NCBI RefSeq assembly: GCF_000332175.1
Contig: NZ_KB235911.1
Coordinates: 1 to 64,000 of the forward strand
Length of the DNA: 64,000 nt
Reading direction: 5' to 3'
Source: Pseudanabaena sp. PCC 6802
GTDB lineage: Bacteria > Cyanobacteriota > Cyanobacteriia > Pseudanabaenales > Pseudanabaenaceae
Shown piece after piece: positions 43,992 to 52,444 of the stretch; position 1 is the stretch's first letter, and each line of letters begins with the position of its first letter. The notes below the pieces were generated by a model. It was given only the letters and a program-made list of their open reading frames with translations. It had not been told where the DNA came from and ran no database searches. The position numbers and the translations under genes were made by a program.

Positions 43992-45152
43992 ATGTCCAAC
44001 CTCGACAATAAATCCACTCCAGGTACCATTTTAGTTGTAGATGACAACCCTAATAACCTCAGCGTTCTGGTTAGTTTGCTCCGCGAGTTTGGTTACAAAA
44101 CCCTTGTTGCGGAAGATGGGGAAAGCGCGATCGCGCAAATTCCCTATGCTAGACCTGATATCATTCTGCTTGATGTCATGATGCCTGGCATCGATGGTTT
44201 TGAAACGTGCGAGCGCTTGAAAGCAACCCCTGATACTGCTGAGATACCGATAATTTTTATGACCGCCTTAGCCGACACAATCGATAAGGTAAGGGGCTTT
44301 AATCTCGGCGCTGTGGACTATATCACTAAACCCTTCGATCGCGAGGAAGTTTTGGTGCGCCTGAAAACCCATTTAACCATCCAAAAACTTAACCTTTCCC
44401 TCAAACAAGAGATCGAAGAACGCAAGCGTGCTGAGAAAGCTTTATGGGTATTTCTCCATGCCGTTTCCCACGACCTGCGCAACCCAGTGACGGGAATGAA
44501 TATGGTGCTACAGAATTTTTTAGAGGAGTCTGACGATAAAATCAGCATAAATCGCGGGGTCGTAGAACGCATGACCCAAAGCAACAATAGACTATTAAAC
44601 CTGATCGACTCATTACTGGAATCCCATGCCAATGACATCCAGGGGATAGCTCTCAAATGTCAACCTGTTAAACTAAGCGAAATAGTCCAGGGAGCAGTTT
44701 ACGATTTAGAACCTATTCTTCGGGAAAATCACACTACGCTACTCAACCAGGTTAGCCCCGATTTGCCGAATGTAAATGTGGATGCTTTACAGGTGGGTCG
44801 AGTCTTCCAAAACTTAATCGCTAATGCCGTCAAACATAATGCTCCCAACCTAAACCTTAAAATTACTGCCCATCCCCACACTACAGAGGATAAAGTAGAA
44901 GCCCCACCCCAAATGTTGATATGCACGGTCGAAGATAACGGAACTGGCGTATCGCCAGAACAATGCGAGAGTATGTTTGAGTTATACGCACAAGGGGCAA
45001 GTAAAAGGCGATCGCTCGGTCTCGGTCTCGGTCTTTACATCTGCAAGCAGATCGTCGATGCCCACGGCGGCAGCATAGGCATCAAGAGCGAAGTGAACGT
45101 CGGCTCTCAGTTCTGGTTCACCCTGCCGATCGCAAATCCCCCAGTTGCCTAA
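43992..45152 (+). CDS. Response regulator-histidine kinase hybrid
   Basis: 386 residues: N-terminal receiver domain (acidic pair VVDDNP, phospho-Asp61 in IILLDVMMPGIDG, Lys in YITKPFD), a short coiled linker (LKQEIEERKRAEKALW), HisKA with the His in HAVSHDLRNPVTG (about residue 160) and HATPase (NLIANAVKHNAPN, EDNGTGVSPEQ, GLGLGLYICKQIV). It has no membrane segment, so it is soluble. Begins 22 bases after the MAPEG gene and may form one transcription unit with it and the hybrid kinase. Confidence 0.92.
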   Translation: MSNLDNKSTPGTILVVDDNPNNLSVLVSLLREFGYKTLVAEDGESAIAQIPYARPDIILLDVMMPGIDGFETCERLKATPDTAEIPIIFMTALADTIDKVRGFNLGAVDYITKPFDREEVLVRLKTHLTIQKLNLSLKQEIEERKRAEKALWVFLHAVSHDLRNPVTGMNMVLQNFLEESDDKISINRGVVERMTQSNNRLLNLIDSLLESHANDIQGIALKCQPVKLSEIVQGAVYDLEPILRENHTTLLNQVSPDLPNVNVDALQVGRVFQNLIANAVKHNAPNLNLKITAHPHTTEDKVEAPPQMLICTVEDNGTGVSPEQCESMFELYAQGASKRRSLGLGLGLYICKQIVDAHGGSIGIKSEVNVGSQFWFTLPIANPPVA

Positions 45153-45227
45153 TTTCCATAAAAAATCACCATGACTGTAGGGGCAGTGCCTCCCTACCAC
45201 AACAAGCCTTCTCCAGAGAGAGTTGGC

Positions 45228-45253
45228 AACTAATCATAACGTTATGATTAGTT
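45228..45253. promoter_or_regulatory. Perfect 26-bp palindrome, candidate parS site 1
   Basis: The half site AACTAATCATAAC is followed directly by its exact inverse. The inner 24 bp are identical to the palindrome inside parB at 51932-51955. It lies at the 3' end of a Uma2 gene. A partition site is the most likely reading, because the second copy sits inside a parB gene. Confidence 0.55.
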
Positions 45254-45849
45254 CAGAACGGCATGGGATTGTCGTCTTTTAGTTCAAACGTCACGTTTTC
45301 GTATATGTCCGCGATCGCGATCTCTAGATTAATAGTAGCCAGAGCCACCTTCTCAGCATCAGATTCATAAGCTCGAAATAACCAGGAATTATCTTCCTGT
45401 TTTACATACTGCTCGATCCCAATTTCATACTGGTCTATCAATATGTACTCTCGAATCTCTACAACAGAACGGTAATAACGAAATTTCTCAGTACGGTCAT
45501 AGTTCCTTGTAGACTTAGACAAAACCTCAACAATCAAACAAGGATTCAAAATCGTATCCGTACGTTGCTCGTACAAAACTGGTTGTCCCTGGATTAAAAG
45601 CACATCTGGATAAGTGTATTGTCGATACTGAGGGATCCACAGACGCAGATCGTTAATGTACGGCTTAATGTCTGTTTTGCGCAGCATGAATTTCAAATAG
45701 GCATAGACATTACCAGCAATCTGGTTACGATCAATCGATCCGTCCGTCATCGGCACAATTTCCCCATCTCGATACTCGCTGCGAAACTCAGAAACTTCTT
45801 CCTGTAATAAATACTCTTGTGGCGTGTAGTAGCGTTGTTGAGTTTGCAT
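45253..45849 (-). CDS. Uma2-family endonuclease (intact)
   Basis: 198-residue Uma2/DUF820 protein of a different subgroup from the two near the window start: YYTPQEYLLQEEVSEFRSEY, YPDVLLIQGQPVLYEQRTDT (active-site Asp), LIVEVLSKSTRNYDRTEKFR (acidic/Lys segment), RYYRSVVEIREYILIDQYE. Intact. The role is unknown; the fold is PD-(D/E)XK-like. Confidence 0.9.
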   Translation of the reverse strand: MQTQQRYYTPQEYLLQEEVSEFRSEYRDGEIVPMTDGSIDRNQIAGNVYAYLKFMLRKTDIKPYINDLRLWIPQYRQYTYPDVLLIQGQPVLYEQRTDTILNPCLIVEVLSKSTRNYDRTEKFRYYRSVVEIREYILIDQYEIGIEQYVKQEDNSWLFRAYESDAEKVALATINLEIAIADIYENVTFELKDDNPMPF

Positions 45850-45935
45850 CCCAGCTATTTCACTTTATATTTTTGCCCATTTCCATTTAATAAATTTTAC
45901 TATGCCAGACCGATGGCGAGGTCAAGATATCTACC

Positions 45936-46244
45936 TTACCTACACCACTGCTTCTCGCAGGGGATGCCATCGTTATTGCCATCCATCTTCACATTCGGGC
46001 AATTTTTAAGGAAGAACGTTGCTTCTGCACAGGATGTCATCTGCGAACAATAAGTTCTTCCATCGCATTTGAAAACTGACGACGGACTTGTGTCTTTTGG
46101 CAAGCTTGGGCTTGGCTTGGCGGTATTTGATACCGACTGCTTATTATTAGCGATCGGGTTGGTGAAGGGGAGAAAGCTTTTAGATCTAGCGTATATTTGC
46201 CAACCAACAAAGCCCAGAACCAAAAGAATTATTAGCTTTTTCAT
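45936..46244 (-). CDS. Excalibur calcium-binding domain protein
   Basis: 102-residue protein with an N-terminal membrane/signal helix (LIILLVLGFVGWQIYA), a Ser/Pro linker and a C-terminal excalibur domain: CDGRTYCSQMTSCAEATFFL and DGNNDGIPCEKQWC, the EF-hand-like Ca2+ loop with flanking disulphide cysteines. Extracytoplasmic. It ends 5 bases before the neighbouring gene's stop region on the same strand, so the two may be co-transcribed. Confidence 0.88.
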   Translation of the reverse strand: MKKLIILLVLGFVGWQIYARSKSFLPFTNPIANNKQSVSNTAKPSPSLPKDTSPSSVFKCDGRTYCSQMTSCAEATFFLKNCPNVKMDGNNDGIPCEKQWCR

Positions 46245-46249
46245 TAGTT

Positions 46250-46834
46250 TTAGTAATTGTGATTTGCTCTAATATTTTCGCCTGCCAATCTAACGGTTTC
46301 GTTAATTCGCTTTTGCCTCGTTTCCGGTTTCTTAGCACCTACAATCCATTCCAAAATACCGCGCTTAGACGATCGCGGGAACTTTTCCCAGTTCTCCCAG
46401 GCTGTTTTGTTGCGATCGAACTCTTTTTGCAAATCGTCAGGAATAATCAGATCTTCTACTGCATCTAACGCAGTCCAGGTGCCATTGTGCTTAGCTATTT
46501 CAATCGCTTCCAATCCTGCCGGAGCCATCAGATTTTGCACGATTAGGTTTTCCACCTTTTCTTTATTAACCTTGCTCCAGTTACTTTTGGGACTCCGTTT
46601 AGCAAAAAACTGATAATAGCTGCGATCGTCGCGTTTGTTTGGCTTGCTATCTATCCATCCAAAACATAGTGCCTCGTCAACTGCTTCTGGATAATAAACA
46701 CTTGGGACTTTGCTATCCTTCGTGTAGATAATCAGCCAAACAGATTTTTCCGACTGGTGATTTGCTCCTAACCAATCGCGCCATTCCTGCCTGGATTGAG
46801 CATGGAAAGTTTTTACGCCGTCTTTGAATTCCAT
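46250..46834 (-). CDS. YdeI/OmpD-associated family protein
   Basis: 194-residue protein with VKTFHAQSRQEWRDWLGANH, SVWLIIYTK, the YPEAVDEALCFGWIDSKPNK core and RSPKSNWSKVNKEKVENL, all typical of the YdeI family. The start used (MEFKDGVK) matches the family; a longer upstream start would draw residues from the adjacent MITE. The function is poorly defined. Confidence 0.88.
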   Translation of the reverse strand: MEFKDGVKTFHAQSRQEWRDWLGANHQSEKSVWLIIYTKDSKVPSVYYPEAVDEALCFGWIDSKPNKRDDRSYYQFFAKRSPKSNWSKVNKEKVENLIVQNLMAPAGLEAIEIAKHNGTWTALDAVEDLIIPDDLQKEFDRNKTAWENWEKFPRSSKRGILEWIVGAKKPETRQKRINETVRLAGENIRANHNY

Positions 46835-46867
46835 AGTTGATATAGTTAACCAGAACTTCCATAAACT

Positions 46868-46980
46868 AATAGCGGTTTTCACTTGAGAACGGGTTTTATT
46901 GACGGGGTGAAGGGGTAGAAACCCTTCTTGGGGGCAAGGCCCCCAACCCCCCTGCTCTTTTCGAGCTGAAAACCGCTATA
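46868..46980 (-). repeat. Family A MITE, copy 8
   Basis: 113-bp copy; the left flanking dinucleotide is AA rather than TA, so one side has mutated. It lies just upstream of the YdeI-like gene and next to the IS605 end. Confidence 0.9.
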
Positions 46981-47004
46981 AGTTCTCAAGCGTGGAGCAA
47001 TAAT

Positions 47005-47160
47005 TTGACATACTCACCGGGCTGAAGCCACGGTGATTCTTGACACATCATCTCAACTTGCTACCGAAGTAGTCTTACGGTCGATCCGTGCCCGTTTAGA
47101 GTCGTGGCAATGCCCTATCCCGACTTTGTTTATATTTCTGGCGGCATTCTCGTCTCTGTC
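47005..47160 (-). ncRNA. Predicted reRNA (omega RNA) of TnpB
   Basis: In IS200/IS605 elements the guide RNA comes from the 3' end of tnpB plus the right end, with the guide lying just outside the element. Here the right-end hairpin follows the tnpB stop by about 15 bases. If the end is at 47005, the guide would begin ATTATTGCTCCACGCTTGAG. This is predicted by position only. Confidence 0.4.
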
Positions 47161-48201
47161 GTGTTCCGCCCCGCAATTGATGCAGAGAACAGACCGAACC
47201 AAGAGATCCAGCTTGCCCCATTTGTAGCCGCAATTTGAGCAGATTTGAGAGGTTGGCTCCCAACGGTTAATGACATTGAAGACGCGACCCAACTTCTCCG
47301 ACTTTGCCTCACACAACACCCGAAATTCCCGCCATCCCTGCATACTAATCGCTCTTGCGAGTCTGCGATTTTTGACCATTCCCGACACATTCAAATCTTC
47401 CAGCGTGATTACTTGGTTTTCGTGAACCACACGGGTAGACAATTTATGCAGAAAATCTTTGCGGGTATCTGCGATTTTGTTATGCAATTTGGCGATTTGA
47501 ATCCGCGTCTTTTCCCGACGTTTAGAGCTTTTTACCTGACGGGCAAGTTGCTTCTGTTTGCGTCTCAATCGCTTGTCCAGCCTTGAGTAGTCTGGACTTT
47601 TCACCATTTCCCCGTTGCTCATTGCTGCAAAGGTTTTGATGCCCAAATCAATGCCGATGCTGTGGTTTTTAGCATCAACTTGAACAGGCTCAATCTCTAC
47701 AACAAAGCTCAAAAAATAGCGATTTGCAGCATCCTTAATTACCGTGACAGAGCTAGGCTCTGATGGTAATTCTCTTGACCAGATGGGCTTAACGTCGCCA
47801 ATCTTGGCAAGGTAGACTGCATCCCCTTTGATGGAAAATCCGCCCATCCTGAATCGTGCCGACTGCCGACCAGCCTTCTTTTTGAACTTGGGAGAACCGA
47901 CTTTTTTGCCTTTCCGCTTGCCCTTGAGCGAGTCGAAAAAGTTCTTGTAGGCAACACCTAAATCGGAAACCGACTGCTGCAATGGAATATTAGAAACGGT
48001 TGCCAGCCATTCCCGACCCTCTGTCTTCTTGGCTTGAGTGATGACCAACTTTTGCAAGTCGTTGTTGCTGGGCAGTTTTTCAGCCTGCTTACAAATAGCT
48101 AAGGCATCATTCCAAACCACCCGCACACAACCAAACACCTGAGCGAGACTCTGGCGTTGTTGGTCTGTCGGGTAAAAACGGTATTGATACCTAGCTTTCA
48201 T
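47053..48201 (-). CDS. tnpB: TnpB RNA-guided nuclease
   Basis: 382 residues with an intact RuvC core: Asp185 in GIDLGIKTFA, Glu268 in ITLEDLNVSG and the Asp in EHDRDENAARN (348/350). The zinc finger C321-x2-C324...C340-x2-C343 is complete. The N-terminal part is the usual HTH and wedge region. TnpB cleaves DNA guided by RNA from the element end, promoting element retention, and is the ancestor type of Cas12. All catalytic residues are present, so it is probably active. Confidence 0.94.
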   Translation of the reverse strand: MKARYQYRFYPTDQQRQSLAQVFGCVRVVWNDALAICKQAEKLPSNNDLQKLVITQAKKTEGREWLATVSNIPLQQSVSDLGVAYKNFFDSLKGKRKGKKVGSPKFKKKAGRQSARFRMGGFSIKGDAVYLAKIGDVKPIWSRELPSEPSSVTVIKDAANRYFLSFVVEIEPVQVDAKNHSIGIDLGIKTFAAMSNGEMVKSPDYSRLDKRLRRKQKQLARQVKSSKRREKTRIQIAKLHNKIADTRKDFLHKLSTRVVHENQVITLEDLNVSGMVKNRRLARAISMQGWREFRVLCEAKSEKLGRVFNVINRWEPTSQICSNCGYKWGKLDLLVRSVLCINCGAEHDRDENAARNINKVGIGHCHDSKRARIDRKTTSVAS

Positions 48202-48252
48202 GACTTATACTAGAATTGGTCTGTTACTTGATTATAGATTGGTCTACACCAA

Positions 48253-48651
48253 ATGGCAACCCAATTTCGGAGAGAGCGGCATAGCGTTACAGACCTTAAG
48301 ATTCACTTGGTCTGTGTGACGAAGTATCGTCGGTCTGTGTTCACAGCGAAGGGGCTTGATTTGATTGAGAAGTCGTTTCACGAAGTTGCCAAGAAAATGG
48401 ATTTCCAAATTCTTGAATTTAATGGGGAAGGGGATCATGTCCACGCCTTGATTGAGTATCCACCTAAGCTGTCTGTGTCTCAAATTGTGAATGCTCTGAA
48501 GGGGGTATCCAGCCGTCGCTATGGCCAAGCTGGATTACCAAAGCCTCACAAGGAAGCGCTTTGGAGTCCCAGCTATTTCGCGATAGCCGTAGGCGGTGCG
48601 CCGCTGGAAGTACTTAAGGAATACATCAGGAACCAGGAAAAGCCGTCCTAG
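48253..48651 (+). CDS. tnpA: IS200-type Y1 transposase
   Basis: 132-residue HUH transposase that excises and inserts single-stranded DNA. The HUH pair is H62-V-H64 in GDHVHALIEYP and the nucleophile is Tyr124 in LKEYIRNQ. The N-terminus (SVTDLKIHLVCVTKYRR) is typical. Starts 51 bases from the divergent tnpB start. Intact. Confidence 0.93.
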   Translation: MATQFRRERHSVTDLKIHLVCVTKYRRSVFTAKGLDLIEKSFHEVAKKMDFQILEFNGEGDHVHALIEYPPKLSVSQIVNALKGVSSRRYGQAGLPKPHKEALWSPSYFAIAVGGAPLEVLKEYIRNQEKPS

Positions 48652-48659
48652 AAGGACGG

Positions 48660-49181
48660 GGCTTGAATCCCATATTCTCGGTCAGTCGTATCCACATCTA
48701 TAACATAGACCTTCAGGTTTGCCCATCGAGCTTGAGTCAGAAACAATCCAGGCCAACCAGGTGCATATTTAAGATAGCTTACAGGTATCCCGATCGCATA
48801 TCTACCACAAGATGAAGAAATGTTACCAGAAAACACCATTTTGACGTATTGGTTTACGCACTCCTTAGCTTCTTTGCGCGTAGGGAAAATTTTTTGTATC
48901 TCTGGAATCTCTTGCTTTAGCAGTGCATATTGTTCGTCTCCCGAAAACAGATAAATATTTTGACGCTGTTGCACGGGATATTTTTTGAGCGAATTAGCCA
49001 GCAACCTTATGGTTCGCTCGAATGCATCTTTTTGATCGACCAGAAGTTTTCGATTGGGGAACGACTGCATCACCTCATCAAAAGTAGGCATCAGAGCGAT
49101 CGCTTTGCCACGAAACGGATATGTTTTGCCACCATCAGCCGTATAACCGTAGCCAATATCAAGCTTTTTCAAGGTTTCCAT
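48660..49181 (-). pseudogene. Glycerophosphodiester phosphodiesterase-like fragment
   Basis: The frame begins in the middle of a GDPD-type protein (IGYGYTADGGKTYPFRGK, then MPTFDEVMQSFPNRKLLVD). The ~70-80 N-terminal residues with the catalytic His pair (AHRG, HD) are missing. The C-terminal end runs into the IS605 left end after TTDREYGIQ. If the IS605 is removed at TCAA, reading continues as IIAPRLRT and a stop on the far side (46981-47004), so the insertion cost only the last residues. With no N-terminus the enzyme is inactive. Confidence 0.65.
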
Positions 49182-49335
49182 GCTTTGTTGTGGGTTACAC
49201 CCTGACCGTTCGTTCTACTTTGACAACTCTACTCAATAGTCTCTTTCGCCGTCGATTTGTCGTTCTGGGCATATCTAATTCACATGTGCCTACCTGGGAA
49301 AATAGACGAAGGAAGACAAGAAATAGTTGTCGAGA

Positions 49336-50418
49336 TTACCTGGTTTCTGGGCCAAGAAATTCTCGATTCACTTCTCGAATCTTCGCAGCAGAGTCATCGT
49401 ATAAGAAGGGGAGATAAGCGTACCTGCGCCCTTTGGTAACTGGCGTAGCCTCATGCAACAGCGAGCATGAAAATACAATTGCACCGCCTGCTGGAGCCGT
49501 GTGAGTTTGATATCCAAACTCTGGGAACTTGAGTAGCCCTCCCTCATATTCCCCAGTATTGAGATTGAGCGAGACCGCAAACTTGCGATGAGCAGTGCCT
49601 TTGGTTGTGTTATCTCTATGTGCCTTAAAAAAACCTCCACTTTCACTGTCATAGCAAGCCACCATATGCCGTTCAATGCGCGTTGCCTTAAACTGAAATG
49701 CCTTGTAAATTTCGGGCACTAAAAGATCGTGAATGCGAAACATGGCTGCATTGCGCAGATCTTCATCTTCAATTGCGCAGTCTCGCCGCCGCTTGAAGCT
49801 ACGATCGACAATCGGTACAGTCACTCCTTTCTCATCTCGCATAAACCCTGATTCTTCCCCACCATGCTGCTTGTAGTAAGAAATCAACGCTTGACAAAGC
49901 CCAGTTTCAAAGACGCGAGGTACGACTAAAACAGGTGCTTGCACGGCAGCCATGCCCCGAGCATCGAGTTTTGGTAACTGTGAGAGGAAATCGACTAGCT
50001 GAGTCACATGATTTTCGGGCGCATCAGCAAATGGTACGACTGCCAGTACTCGCAACCGCTCGTCAAAAATATAGGTACATAAGTGGTACGTATCATCGCG
50101 ATCGACTACGCCAAATAAGCGACTGACTTTTTGCTCGAAATCCCAAAAGAAATCAATCCCCGGCAGTTGACCTTTTAGTCGAGATAGGAATTTATCGGCT
50201 GGATCGGTACTGACACCAAGAAAACAACAGAATTTATCATCAAAGAACTCTCGGTATATAGCTAAGTCACCCAGCACTTTTTGACTGGCTGGATCGTGAG
50301 ACGATTTAAGGAAACAGAGTACAACGTATCGCCCAGCGATCGTATCAAAATAAAAGTTAGGATTCGTCGTCGAAGCCGCCACAAACCAGGGTGCAGGTCT
50401 TCCTACTGCCAAAACCAT
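49336..50418 (-). CDS. Redoxin-like domain fused to a 2OG-Fe(II) oxygenase
   Basis: 360 residues. The first ~150 resemble the AhpC/TSA thioredoxin fold (RPAPWFVAAST, GRYVVLCFLKSSHDP, FFDDKFCCFLGVSTDP, FFWDFEQKVSRLFGV), but the place of the peroxidatic Cys holds DPASQ, with no Cys. The second part (about 165-350) is a prolyl-4-hydroxylase-like oxygenase: iron ligands H266/D268 in KAHRDNTT and the distal His near residue 321 in LLHEATPV, with the 2-oxoglutarate Arg in KGRRYAYLP. The hydroxylation substrate is unknown. The catalytic oxygenase residues are intact. Confidence 0.85.
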   Translation of the reverse strand: MVLAVGRPAPWFVAASTTNPNFYFDTIAGRYVVLCFLKSSHDPASQKVLGDLAIYREFFDDKFCCFLGVSTDPADKFLSRLKGQLPGIDFFWDFEQKVSRLFGVVDRDDTYHLCTYIFDERLRVLAVVPFADAPENHVTQLVDFLSQLPKLDARGMAAVQAPVLVVPRVFETGLCQALISYYKQHGGEESGFMRDEKGVTVPIVDRSFKRRRDCAIEDEDLRNAAMFRIHDLLVPEIYKAFQFKATRIERHMVACYDSESGGFFKAHRDNTTKGTAHRKFAVSLNLNTGEYEGGLLKFPEFGYQTHTAPAGGAIVFSCSLLHEATPVTKGRRYAYLPFLYDDSAAKIREVNREFLGPETR

Positions 50419-50629
50419 TTTTCCCGTTACCCCTAACTAAAAAAATGTTGGCAATATTGTAGCTAAGTCAATACATTTTGCAAGTGATGCCCATCACTAA
50501 ATTAACCAATCGTCTTGGTAAATCGATCGCATGTACTGAAGTTCCTATCGGAAAACACAAAAAGCGATCGCACAGGTTAAGGAGAATCTAGATATTCTTC
50601 TTCGCTTATATTCTTCTTGCTTTTTGGGA

Positions 50630-51508
50630 TTAGATTGCTTGCCCTGTTCCATGATTCAACCAGCGCTCTAAGTCAATAATATTATCGAAATCTAACAAAG
50701 CCTCGCTGAGAGATTCCATTCGATCGAGAGTAAGATTGTCAATTTGGGCTTGGTAGCGCTCTAAAGTACCAAACTTTTTTGATAGTTGACGCAATAAAAG
50801 CGATCGCGCCTCATTTTCTCTACCTTGCTGCATACCTTGCTGCATACCTTGCTGCATACCCTCTTGCTTGGCATCCTGATAAACCTTAGTCTGCCGCAGA
50901 TCGTCTAACGTAAACATCGCTTGAATCTCCTCCCGACTTAACTTAGGAAATTTATATACTAGGACCGTCTCCATAAATTCTACTACAGTCTCTTTTAGCT
51001 CTGGCAAGCATCTCTGCTCCACCTCTGCCTTGAGGTTCTCAACTAATTCAGGAATTGTCGCCGATGGTGTCACGATCAATTGCACGATCTTTATTGCCCA
51101 AGAATCGGTTTCGCGCTCTTGCCAATCGTCCAGGTAAACCCGCCTGATTCGATTACTGGCAAATAGTTCGCGAAAATGCTCGGCTTCACCAGGGTCGTAG
51201 CTGCGACGGGCAAAGATAGCAACGGCTTGCCAATTTTGTTCCGGTTCGTACTGGCTGAGGTACATGCAAATCTCCGCCATGAAAGCGCTGTAGAAATTGT
51301 TTTTGCGCTGGGACTGCACCTCGGTAAAGACGATCGGTTTATCGCCAGTTTTGGGTAAAAAAACGCCATCAAATCGAAATGCCTTTTCCTTCACTTCGAC
51401 AGAAACAAACTCATAATCGTCTACACTGGGAATCGGTTGCTCGGTTAGCTCAAACAGGAGCGAGTGAAAGGTTTTCAACAACTGATAGAATAGGGTGTCA
51501 GTTCTCAT
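50630..51508 (-). CDS. DUF2887 / Rpn-family nuclease-like protein
   Basis: 292 residues with the PD-(D/E)XK-like N-terminal part (MRTDTLFYQLLKTFHSLLFE, FRFDGVFLP, KPIVFTEVQSQRKNNFY) and a long helical C-terminal half. The C-terminal part contains three consecutive Gly-Met-Gln-Gln units from a 12-bp tandem repeat (about 50821-50860), a region that varies in length in relatives. Rpn-type proteins are DNA nucleases linked to recombination or phage defence. It lies 6 bases from parB on the same strand, possibly at the end of that operon. Confidence 0.87.
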   Translation of the reverse strand: MRTDTLFYQLLKTFHSLLFELTEQPIPSVDDYEFVSVEVKEKAFRFDGVFLPKTGDKPIVFTEVQSQRKNNFYSAFMAEICMYLSQYEPEQNWQAVAIFARRSYDPGEAEHFRELFASNRIRRVYLDDWQERETDSWAIKIVQLIVTPSATIPELVENLKAEVEQRCLPELKETVVEFMETVLVYKFPKLSREEIQAMFTLDDLRQTKVYQDAKQEGMQQGMQQGMQQGRENEARSLLLRQLSKKFGTLERYQAQIDNLTLDRMESLSEALLDFDNIIDLERWLNHGTGQAI

Positions 51509-51514
51509 ATTGAG

Positions 51515-52444
51515 TTAGGGTAGCTCGTCGCACAGTTTCTCTAGATTGAGTAGTAGTTTCTCCAATTGCTTCTGCTTTTTGGGGTCTTGCCAAATTTGAG
51601 ATTTTTGTACTCTTTGATAGGTGGTTGCAAACCTTGCTTTGAGCGAGGGGGAAGCTGAATCCGCCTCTACCTGACGCAATCCTGCTATGCGATCGCGAAT
51701 TTCCTTGAGCGATAAATTCTGCTCGATCGCCGCTTTTAGCAGTGCCGCCCGCTCTGCCTCGTCCTTAACCTTGGCGATCGCTTTAGCTTTGGTATATTCC
51801 AGCTTGCCCTGCTGCAAGCAAGTCAAAACATCCTGAGGCAGTTTTAACAGCGGCAGGCGGTTTCGAGTAAACGACTCCCAACTCATTTTGCCGAGTTCTA
51901 AAAAGCACGTCTTGACCAGATCCGATTCCGAACTAATCATAACGTTATGATTAGTGTTGCCCACTATGGCATTATTCATCCGATACAGCAGAGACGAGAC
52001 ATCAGCGATCGGAAAATTGAGGCGAAATGCCAGTAATTGCAAGATGCCTTCGGTTTCCTCTACGGGGTTGAGGTCTTCGCGCTGGAGGTTCTCGATCAGG
52101 GCTAACTGCAATGCTTCACTATCCGTCAGATCGCGCACGGTAATCGGTACTTCCGTTAAGCCGATCTCTTTTGCTGCTCGATAGCGCCTCTCACCCGCAA
52201 CCAGTTCGTAGCGACCTGCATCTAAGGGACGCACCAATAATGGCTCAATAATGCCATGCGCTTTGATGGACTCTGCTAGCTGCTCCAGCTTCTCTGGATC
52301 GAAGTAGCGGCGCGGCTGCCGATCGGGTGTCTGGATCGAATCTATACCTACTACAGCAGGGCTGGGGCTATCCGCGTCGCCAAATAGAGCATCTAAACCT
52401 TTGCCCCTGATCTGGCGAAATGGCACTTCTTTTTTACGGTTCAT
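51515..52444 (-). CDS. parB: ParB-family partition protein
   Basis: 309-residue centromere-binding protein. It has a ParB/Srx nucleotide-binding domain (about residues 32-125) with GERRYRAA (84-91) and ENLQREDLNPVEE (118-130), followed by a helical DNA-binding part. Residues 164-171 (TNHNVMIS) are encoded by a perfect 24-bp palindrome, exactly in frame, in what looks like an extra loop (VGNTNHNVMISSES). Overlaps parA by 4 bases (ATGA). It works with ParA to segregate the replicon. Confidence 0.92.
   Translation of the reverse strand: MNRKKEVPFRQIRGKGLDALFGDADSPSPAVVGIDSIQTPDRQPRRYFDPEKLEQLAESIKAHGIIEPLLVRPLDAGRYELVAGERRYRAAKEIGLTEVPITVRDLTDSEALQLALIENLQREDLNPVEETEGILQLLAFRLNFPIADVSSLLYRMNNAIVGNTNHNVMISSESDLVKTCFLELGKMSWESFTRNRLPLLKLPQDVLTCLQQGKLEYTKAKAIAKVKDEAERAALLKAAIEQNLSLKEIRDRIAGLRQVEADSASPSLKARFATTYQRVQKSQIWQDPKKQKQLEKLLLNLEKLCDELP
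51932..51955. promoter_or_regulatory. Perfect 24-bp palindrome inside parB, candidate parS site 2
   Basis: ACTAATCATAAC followed by its exact inverse, identical to the inner 24 bp of the palindrome at 45228-45253. Partition sites often lie in or beside parB, and ParB binds palindromes. Confidence 0.6.

Larger units (their letters stand above)
47005..48672 (-). mobile_element. IS200/IS605-type element with tnpB and tnpA
   Basis: Divergent tnpB (minus) and tnpA (plus) genes with a hairpin near each end: TCACCGTGGCTTCAGCCCGG...GGTGA beyond the tnpB stop, and CCGTCCTagaAGGACGG beyond the tnpA stop. Such subterminal imperfect palindromes are what TnpA recognises. On the tnpB side the end is probably ...GTCAA, similar to the TCAA cleavage site of IS608; the other boundary is approximate. 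It sits in a phosphodiesterase gene. Confidence 0.82.
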
